NCBI GenBank assembly: GCA_002425405.1
Contig: DIME01000050.1
Location: 1-20,974, forward strand
DNA from: Candidatus Accumulibacter vicinus
Lineage (GTDB): Bacteria; Pseudomonadota; Gammaproteobacteria; Burkholderiales; Rhodocyclaceae
Direction: 5' to 3'
Length of the DNA stretch: 20,974 nucleotides
Both the position numbers and the translations under genes were made by a program. Each line of letters starts with the position of its first letter. The stretch's first letter is position 1. Under the pieces are notes generated by a model that was not told the DNA's origin, did not search any database, and was given only the letters and a program-made list of their open reading frames with translations. Positions 15,141 through 20,974 of the stretch are shown here, piece after piece.

Positions 15141-15463
15141 GCCAAACCGAACACCTCCTGAAAACACTGCCGAATGACATTGGCGGCTTGCCGGCGGATC
15201 GCATCGAACGCATTGACCACGAACTTGAGCCTTGGGAGAAGCGTTGCCACGCACTGGCGGATGTCCTCGATTTCCATAAGATTATCAGCACGGAGGAAAA
15301 ACGCCGAGGCGTTGAGTCGCTCGGCGCGGAACTGATCGGCAAGCTTACCTATTACGAACGCTGGGTCGTCGCTTTCGCAAACATTCTCTTTCAGAAGGGA
15401 ATTCTCACTCCCGAGGAACTGGCCAAGAAGATGGACGAAGTCGAGAGACGGCAGGCTGAATGA
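15137..15463 (+). CDS. Nitrile hydratase beta-subunit N-terminal domain protein (split subunit)
   Basis: The product is 108 residues, matching the helical N-terminal half of nitrile hydratase beta: NDIGGLPADR, then EPWEKRCHALADVL, then LTYYERWVVAFANILFQKGILTPEEL (family: SYYERW...LVERGVLTPEEL). Cobalt-loading activator proteins (P14K type) share this fold, so it could instead be, or double as, a maturation factor. The kept DIGG start and YYERW favour a structural subunit equivalent to the thiocyanate hydrolase alpha chain. Its ATG overlaps the alpha-subunit stop by ATGA. It ends ten bases before the stop of the convergent helicase gene, with no room for a normal terminator. Confidence 0.85.
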   Translation: MSQTEHLLKTLPNDIGGLPADRIERIDHELEPWEKRCHALADVLDFHKIISTEEKRRGVESLGAELIGKLTYYERWVVAFANILFQKGILTPEELAKKMDEVERRQAE

Positions 15464-15473
15464 CGCATCAGGT

Positions 15474-18400
15474 CTATGCCCACTCGCTCCCCCGCACCAG
15501 CGCCAGCATATCCGCGTAGCTCAGCCTGCCGCCGTCTTCGGTGCCGGCGAGCAGCCCGTCGGCCAAGTCGCGCTTGCCGGCGTGCAGTTGCAGGATGCGC
15601 TCTTCGATGGTGTCCTGGGCGACCAGGCGATAGATCGTGACCGGGCGCTCCTGGCCGATGCGGTGGGCGCGGTCGGAGGCCTGGTCTTCGACGGCGGGGT
15701 TCCACCAGGGGTCCATGTGGATGACGTAGTCGGCAGCGGTCAGGTTGAGCCCGGCGCCGCCGGCGCGCAGACTGATCAGGAACAGTTCTCCCTCACCGGC
15801 CTGGAAGGCGGCGACCGCGGCGCTGCGCTGTGCCTCGGGGGTCGAGCCGTCGAGATACTGGTAGCGGATGCCACGGGCATCGAGGTGGTTGCGGATGAGC
15901 TTGAGGTGATCGACAAACTGACTGAAGACCAGTGCCTTGTGACGGTTGTCGAGCAGTTCGTCGACGATTTCGGCGAAGGCCTCGAGCTTGGCGCTCGGCA
16001 GGTCGCTGTCGGGTAGCGCGAGCCGCGGATGACAGCAGGCGCGACGCAGACGCATGATCTCGGCGAGGAGCTGCATGCGCTGCTGGCCGGGGTGAACCTC
16101 CGAGGCCTCTGCGAGGCGTTCGATGGCCTGCTGGCGCAAAGCCTCGTAGAGCGCCCTCTCGCCGCTGCTGAGCTCGATCTGCAGGGTGATCTCGGTGCGC
16201 GCGGGCAGCTCGCTCAAGACCTCGCTCTTCAGGCGGCGCAGAATGAAGGGGCGCAGCAATTGGCGCAGCCGCTGCCGGGCGCTCGCGTCCCTGGCCTGCT
16301 CGATGGGAATCGCGAAGCGCCGGTTGAAGGTCTCCAGCGAGCCGAGCAGGCCGGGATTGATGAAGCGGAAGAGGTTCCACAGCTCGCCGAGATGGTTCTC
16401 GATCGGCGTGCCGGTGGTGATCATGCGAAATGCGCCACGCAGGCGCATCATCGCCTGCGAGCGTTTGGTGAGCGCGTTCTTGAACGCCTGCGCTTCGTCG
16501 GCGACGATGGTCTGCCACGGCACCTCGGCGAGGCGTTCGCCCTCGCTCTGCAGAAGGCCGTAGCTGCAGACGATGAGGTCGAAGGGGCCGGCCTGTTCGA
16601 GCAGCGCGGCGCGGTCGGCGCCGCCGAAGCGCAGCGGCTTGAGCGTCGGGGCGAAGCGCTGCGCTTCGTCGATCCAGTTGCCGCAGACCGACATCGGCGC
16701 CAGCACCAGCGTCGGACCGGCCGCGGCCCGCGACACGATCAGTGCCAGCGCCTCGACCGTCTTGCCAAGCCCCATGTCGTCGGCGAGACAGGCGCCGGCG
16801 CCCCAGTGGGCGAGGCGGGCGAGCCAGCGGTAGCCCTCGGCCTGGTAGTCGCGCAGCTCGGCCTGCAGCGTCGAGGGGAGTGGCGGTTCGAGGGCCTGCA
16901 ACGCAGCCAGCCGGTCGAGCAGCGTCCGCCACGCCGGATCGGCCTCGACTGCCATGCCATCGATGATCTCGTCGATGGCCGGCGCCGCGAAGGGGTGGAA
17001 GCAGCCGTCGTCGGCCACCAGTCCGCGCAGCTTGTCGAGGCGCCGGCGGAGGGCCTGGCTGAGGATCAGATAATCGTTTTCGCCGAGGCGGACAAAGCGG
17101 CCCTGGGCGGCCGCCGCGCGGTCGAGCAGCTCGCGCATCGCCAGCACGCGCCCGTCGTCGAGGGTCAGCTCGCCATCGATCGCCAGCCAGTCGGCCTGCT
17201 GCCGGAGGGTGACGCGCATCTGACTGAGCTGGGTTTCCTTGCCAAGGCCGATGCGCTTGCCCTGCGGCCAGTCGAGCACGACCGCATCGCCGAGGCGATG
17301 AAGTTCTTCGAGTGCGCTCAGGGCCTGCTCGAGGTCGTCAAGGTGCCAGCTCCAGCCGTCGTTGCCGGCGAGCGTCGGGCATTGGCGGATCACCGCGCGG
17401 GCCGCAGCCAGCTCGCTTCGGAGGTCGCGGGGGCAGCACAGGGTGCGGCCGTCGCGCTCGCTGAACAGGGTCGCACCCCCCTGCCCCGGTCGGAACTGCG
17501 GGCCGGCGTCACCACCGGGGTGCACATAGCACTCGAGGCCGAGGCCGCCCTCGAAAGCGTTCAGGTGCAGGTGCGGGCGCGGGTCGGCGACGATCGTCTC
17601 GGCGACGCCGGTGCCACCGCCGATGTCGGAATGGACGGTCAGCAGCGGCGCGACCGCCGTGAGCCCTGCGAGCAAGCGCGGCTCGGCGCCCTTGGGGACG
17701 CTGAGGCCCTTCGGGCCGAGAATGCGGGCGATTTCCCGGTGCCGGACATCGAACTGGACCAGCCGGATGCGCTGCGGGGTCTCCTCGACCGGCAACAGCG
17801 ACCGGTCCTCGGCCGGGAAGGGCTCGATGCTGACCAGAAAGTCCTTGCTGCGCCGCACTGCCGCCAGCGTCGGCAGCGCCCGCACCAGTTCGACCGGGGT
17901 ATCTGTGGTCGCGTCGCGGACGACCAGGGGGTGACCGACGGCGGCCAGCAGGGCGCGCTCGGTGTCGATCCGATAAACGGTCCGCGCGTAGCCACCGCGC
18001 CAGCTCGCTTCCTGCTCACGGACGATGCAGGCGCAGATCTCGCGGTCCTGGGGCGTCAGGTAGGGAAAATCTTCGGGGGTCTCGGCGAGCCGCTGCAGCG
18101 CCACCGGCCGGCCCTGGCTCCAGCCGCCGCGCTTGCTGCGCTTCTGCTCGCGGGGTTCGAGCAGGGCGTCGTTCTGGTGCAGTTCGAATACCCAGACCAT
18201 GCGCAGATCGGCGGTCCCGGGCGCACCGCTGCCGGGATCGGCGGCCTGGCTGCCGAGCCCCTTGAGCGCATCGAGGGCGATCTCCCAGGCCGCCCTGGGG
18301 GCCAGCAGATCGGTCATCAGGACCACGCCGGGGGGCGGATCGCCAAACGCCGCAAGGGTCGGGGTCGCGCCCTCGAAGCCGAAGGCCACCAGCAGGGCAA

Positions 18401-19625
18401 CGGCCTCGTGTGCATACCAGTCGATCCCGGCCTGCGCCGCCTGCTCGGCACAGGTCGCCAGGACTTGCAGCGCGTCCGCTGCCGGGCGCTCGCCAAGCCA
18501 GTGCAGTGCCAGGAAGCGGAGTAGTTTTGGAAATGCGCCGCGCACGCTCAGGCTGGACTGCAGCCAGACGGCGTCGTCCAATGGGCGTTGGCCGGCCAGC
18601 ACCGCGGCCAGGTCGCCGAGCACCCGGAACCCTTGCTCGATGGGGTCGGTCACGCTGGCCCGCAGACAGAGGCTCACCTGCCGCTGCACCCGTTCGTAAT
18701 CGGCCTTGCCGCCGCGGTGCAGCAGGGCGATGAGATAGAGGGCACCGGCGATGCGCGGCGTATAGACGTTGCGCTTGCCGCTCCGCTTGCGCGCCGACAG
18801 CTCGGCGGCCTCGATCCTCTCAATGGTCTGTGCGTAATCGCCCTGAAGAAAGTGCAGCCAGCCTTGCAGGGCCAGCGCCTCGGGGTCGCTCCGGCCAGCC
18901 AGCAGCCCCTGCACTGCATCCAGACGGCCGCGCAGCAGGTACTGCTCGGCCAGGGCGTCGGCAACGTCCGGGCGGGTTGCGGCCAAGGGAGTCAGCAGAC
19001 GTTCCATCAGCACGTAGTGATCCGGCTGTGGAACCAGATCCAGGGCCGCCTGGTGCAACAGCGGGGCGAGGGCCAGGATCTGGAGACGGGGATCCAGGCC
19101 GGCGATCCATTCCGGGTCCGGCTGGGACAGGCAGACCTCGGCCAATTGTCGAAGCTGGTGATAGGGGATCCGGGCCAGCGATGCGGCAGGGCCAATCCCG
19201 AGCTGTTGCAAGACCTCGTCTGCGCGCCCGCCATAGAGCGCGTTGCGCAACACCCGCAAGCGGCGCAATTCGGTCTGCTCCCAGGAGTTGCGTATCGGCG
19301 TCGGCAAGCAGCGCTCTGCAGCTTCGACGATCGCCGCGAAGGTTCCGTCGGTGACGGTCTCGCGGGTCAGTGTTTCGCGCAGGTCGGGACGACAGAACAG
19401 AGCGCCCTTCGGTAGATCGATCAAGCCGTCGCTGAGCAGCTGCTCGCGCAGGGTCTTGTTCAGCAGGCGACTCAGTGGGGCGCCCGCCCGGTCATGCCAG
19501 GCGAGGGCGTCGAGGATCTGCTGCAGCACGGTCTGCCCGACCGATTCGCAGACCACCGACAACACCCGCAGGATGCGTTGCTCGTCGGGGCTCAGGCGCT
19601 CGTAGCGCGCGTGCAGCTCAGCCAA
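15474..19625 (-). CDS. SNF2-family helicase with long N-terminal extension
   Basis: The product is about 1383 residues, starting at TTG 19623-19625, which overlaps the upstream stop as TTGGCTGA. The frame is open 48 codons further, but that stretch runs inside the upstream gene and looks non-coding; a GTG in RILRVLSV is an alternative start. Order: winged-helix-like start (LSPDEQRILRVLSVVCESVG); TPR-like helices (near residue 250, ALQGWLHFLQGDYAQTIERI); a beta-rich middle; a SNF2-associated segment at about 800-895 (WLAIDGELTLDDGRVLAMRE). The ATPase begins at about 915, with DDMGLGKT (K955), DEAQ (D1043/E1044) and TTGTPIENHLGELW. The second RecA lobe at about 1215-1340 has LVFSQFVDHL, LISLRAGGAGLNLT, MDPWWNPAVEDQ and RAHRIGQ. 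All motor motifs are intact, so it should translocate on DNA or remodel protein-DNA complexes. Target and role are unknown. Confidence 0.93.
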   Translation of the reverse strand: MAELHARYERLSPDEQRILRVLSVVCESVGQTVLQQILDALAWHDRAGAPLSRLLNKTLREQLLSDGLIDLPKGALFCRPDLRETLTRETVTDGTFAAIVEAAERCLPTPIRNSWEQTELRRLRVLRNALYGGRADEVLQQLGIGPAASLARIPYHQLRQLAEVCLSQPDPEWIAGLDPRLQILALAPLLHQAALDLVPQPDHYVLMERLLTPLAATRPDVADALAEQYLLRGRLDAVQGLLAGRSDPEALALQGWLHFLQGDYAQTIERIEAAELSARKRSGKRNVYTPRIAGALYLIALLHRGGKADYERVQRQVSLCLRASVTDPIEQGFRVLGDLAAVLAGQRPLDDAVWLQSSLSVRGAFPKLLRFLALHWLGERPAADALQVLATCAEQAAQAGIDWYAHEAVALLVAFGFEGATPTLAAFGDPPPGVVLMTDLLAPRAAWEIALDALKGLGSQAADPGSGAPGTADLRMVWVFELHQNDALLEPREQKRSKRGGWSQGRPVALQRLAETPEDFPYLTPQDREICACIVREQEASWRGGYARTVYRIDTERALLAAVGHPLVVRDATTDTPVELVRALPTLAAVRRSKDFLVSIEPFPAEDRSLLPVEETPQRIRLVQFDVRHREIARILGPKGLSVPKGAEPRLLAGLTAVAPLLTVHSDIGGGTGVAETIVADPRPHLHLNAFEGGLGLECYVHPGGDAGPQFRPGQGGATLFSERDGRTLCCPRDLRSELAAARAVIRQCPTLAGNDGWSWHLDDLEQALSALEELHRLGDAVVLDWPQGKRIGLGKETQLSQMRVTLRQQADWLAIDGELTLDDGRVLAMRELLDRAAAAQGRFVRLGENDYLILSQALRRRLDKLRGLVADDGCFHPFAAPAIDEIIDGMAVEADPAWRTLLDRLAALQALEPPLPSTLQAELRDYQAEGYRWLARLAHWGAGACLADDMGLGKTVEALALIVSRAAAGPTLVLAPMSVCGNWIDEAQRFAPTLKPLRFGGADRAALLEQAGPFDLIVCSYGLLQSEGERLAEVPWQTIVADEAQAFKNALTKRSQAMMRLRGAFRMITTGTPIENHLGELWNLFRFINPGLLGSLETFNRRFAIPIEQARDASARQRLRQLLRPFILRRLKSEVLSELPARTEITLQIELSSGERALYEALRQQAIERLAEASEVHPGQQRMQLLAEIMRLRRACCHPRLALPDSDLPSAKLEAFAEIVDELLDNRHKALVFSQFVDHLKLIRNHLDARGIRYQYLDGSTPEAQRSAAVAAFQAGEGELFLISLRAGGAGLNLTAADYVIHMDPWWNPAVEDQASDRAHRIGQERPVTIYRLVAQDTIEERILQLHAGKRDLADGLLAGTEDGGRLSYADMLALVRGSEWA

Positions 19626-20974
19626 TGGGAGTCTCGGGCAGCACCAGGCCGAGCCTGACGAGTCCCTTGCGGAAGGCCGCGAGCTTCGGATCGGGAACAC
19701 AGACCAGGCGGTCACCGGCACGCATGCAGTGCGGCGCGGTGCCTGGGTCGGAGGCGAGCAGCGCGGCAATGGCGGCGTCCTTGCAGCGGATCAGACGCGC
19801 CGATCCGGCGTCGGCGAGAGCGGTGGCGCGTTCGCCGACGCTCTCCAGCAATTGGCGAAACTCCGCCGGCAGCTCGCCAACGGTCGCAGCATCGAGGAAG
19901 TCGCGGATGCGCCCGCGCTCGTCGGCATCGGCACTCTCTCGTAGCAGGGCATCCGGGTCGAGTCGCCAGCGATCGACAGACAAGGGCTGGGCGATTCGCT
20001 CGAGGAGCAGCCGCTCCGCAGGCTCCGGATCGCGCAGCAGGGTCAGACCGAGGTCGGCCCCGGTGGCCAGTAGCGGCGGCTTCTTCTCGATGGTCGGTCG
20101 GTAGTCCGGGGTCAATCCGAGGCAAAAAGCGCCGAGGGCATTGAGGCGAACGTAGCGCAGGCCATCGTAACGGCTCAGGAACAGGAAGTCGTCGGTTCCC
20201 CAGGCCTCGCTGTAGTCGGGTCTGGCGTGGTAGGGGCTGGTGTAGGCGATGTCGAGCAGGCCGAGCGTGGCCAGATACTCGAAGAGATAGGCAAGGATAT
20301 AGCGCGCCTGCAGGATCTCGAAACTCCCGAAGCCCTCGTGGCCCAGGCTGCCGTAGTTCGGATCGGAAAAGTACAGGGCCCAGGCGTTGTAAGTGACCTC
20401 GAAATCGTGGTTGCGAAATCGCATCTGGCGGAAGAACTCGTCGAGGGAGATCCAGCGGCCGACGGGACAGCAATCCTTGAGGGCCTCAGCGATCACCGTA
20501 CGGCGATCGGCAAGGGCACTGAGCTGTGCCGATCGGCTGGTCTGGCCCTTGATCAGGTCCACGCGGCGCAGTTCGTCCGGCGCCCCTTTCGCCTGCCAGC
20601 GCTCGAACAGATGCGAGACGACCGTTTCGAGCGGCTGCGACAGAGCTTTGCTGCCGCGGGCGGTCAGTGCCAGCTTGCTGCCGTCCAGCTTGGCCAGGCC
20701 CGCGACCTGCAGCAGCAGCGGCCAGGCAAAGGGGCGAATCGGACGGATCGCCCCGCCCGCCCAGCGCTGGCTACCCAGGTCGTCTTCCGGCCGGTACCAG
20801 TCGCCGCCGAGCAGGATCGATTCGAGTTTCGCCACTGCGGCACTGCTCGGCAGGCCGGTTTTCGGGCCGACCGCGATGCCGCCCTGCCCGATCAGCCGCA
20901 GCACCGCCGGCAGGTCATGTCGCACCAGCGCCTCGGTGGCGACGAGGCGCAGCGGCTCGGATGCGCCGGCCGCC
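19618..20974 (-). CDS. Helicase-partner-like protein of unknown function (5' end outside window)
   Basis: 451 residues are visible. The GTG at 20923-20925 could be called a start, but the frame stays open to the right edge with good coding character (SEPLRLVATEAL), so I treat the gene as truncated. Parts seen: a region rich in aliphatic helices; a winged-helix-like stretch (GRWISLDEFFRQMRFRNHDF); FEILQARYILAYLFEYLATL ending in GLLDIAY; and YVRLNALGAFCLGLTPDYRP. The C-terminal 150 residues (LSVDRWRLDPDALLRE ... DRLVCVPDPKLAAFRKGLVR) recall the helicase-associated domain found before XPB-like helicases. That is a pattern impression, not a proven match. It overlaps the SNF2 gene by eight bases, so the two are co-translated and probably work together, perhaps as DNA recognition plus motor. 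Confidence 0.75.
   Translation of the reverse strand, partial: AAGASEPLRLVATEALVRHDLPAVLRLIGQGGIAVGPKTGLPSSAAVAKLESILLGGDWYRPEDDLGSQRWAGGAIRPIRPFAWPLLLQVAGLAKLDGSKLALTARGSKALSQPLETVVSHLFERWQAKGAPDELRRVDLIKGQTSRSAQLSALADRRTVIAEALKDCCPVGRWISLDEFFRQMRFRNHDFEVTYNAWALYFSDPNYGSLGHEGFGSFEILQARYILAYLFEYLATLGLLDIAYTSPYHARPDYSEAWGTDDFLFLSRYDGLRYVRLNALGAFCLGLTPDYRPTIEKKPPLLATGADLGLTLLRDPEPAERLLLERIAQPLSVDRWRLDPDALLRESADADERGRIRDFLDAATVGELPAEFRQLLESVGERATALADAGSARLIRCKDAAIAALLASDPGTAPHCMRAGDRLVCVPDPKLAAFRKGLVRLGLVLPETPIG

Noticed and set aside
16029..18524. An 831-codon open frame on the plus strand opposite the SNF2 gene, and similar long frames opposite the SulP, ppc and kinase genes
   Set aside because: These are mirror frames produced by high G+C in codon position three; the opposite strand holds recognisable conserved motifs throughout, and these products resemble nothing.
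19626..19769. Upstream extension of the SNF2 protein by 48 residues
   Set aside because: The stretch lies inside the last codons of the upstream gene and reads as Ser/Arg/Pro-rich noise; the TTG overlap fits the gene junction better.
20923..20925. GTG as the true start of the helicase-partner gene
   Set aside because: The frame stays open and coding-like up to the window edge, and no ribosome site precedes the GTG.

Overview
This GC-rich window (about 21 kb) looks like a chromosomal segment from a betaproteobacterium. A Rhodocyclales or Candidatus Accumulibacter-like host is my best guess, based on the high G+C at third codon positions, the gene families present and a TPR/TIR pair. This host assignment is inference; there is no rRNA or other marker gene to confirm it. 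I see no tRNA, rRNA, insertion sequence, CRISPR array or phage gene.

Layout, left to right. (1) Positions 1-1247: the 3' end of a TPR-repeat protein, translationally coupled to a membrane-anchored TIR-domain protein. A possibly frameshifted tail lies behind it. (2) 1524-3689: an orphan membrane-bound hybrid histidine kinase with a Cache-like sensor and a receiver domain. (3) 3956-6712: phosphoenolpyruvate carboxylase (ppc). (4) 7031-11160: a DUF2252 kinase-like protein, overlapping by ATGA with a SulP/STAS anion transporter, followed by a beta-carbonic anhydrase very like E. coli Can. A short membrane-helix reading frame, apparently broken by one base, overlaps the end of the anhydrase. (5) 11340-11984: a histidine phosphatase. 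(6) 12254-13059: two small exported proteins, one HdeA/HdeB-like and one with a glycine-zipper-like C-terminus. (7) 13076-13894, minus strand: an enoyl-CoA hydratase/isomerase. (8) 14161-15463: a three-gene operon encoding a cobalt-type nitrile hydratase in split-subunit form, driven by the best promoter in the window. (9) 15474-20974, minus strand: a large SNF2-family helicase with a long N-terminal extension, overlapping an upstream helicase-partner-like gene that runs off the right edge.

How the parts may work together. PEP carboxylase consumes bicarbonate. The SulP carrier and the carbonic anhydrase could import or regenerate it, so positions 3956-11160 read as a bicarbonate supply and fixation neighbourhood. 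The split nitrile hydratase resembles thiocyanate hydrolase and toyocamycin nitrile hydratase in having its beta subunit divided in two, but its gene order is beta-C, alpha, beta-N. The two-gene SNF2 unit and the TPR/TIR pair are the best candidates for poorly described systems. Either could belong to defence or genome maintenance, but nothing in the window proves it.
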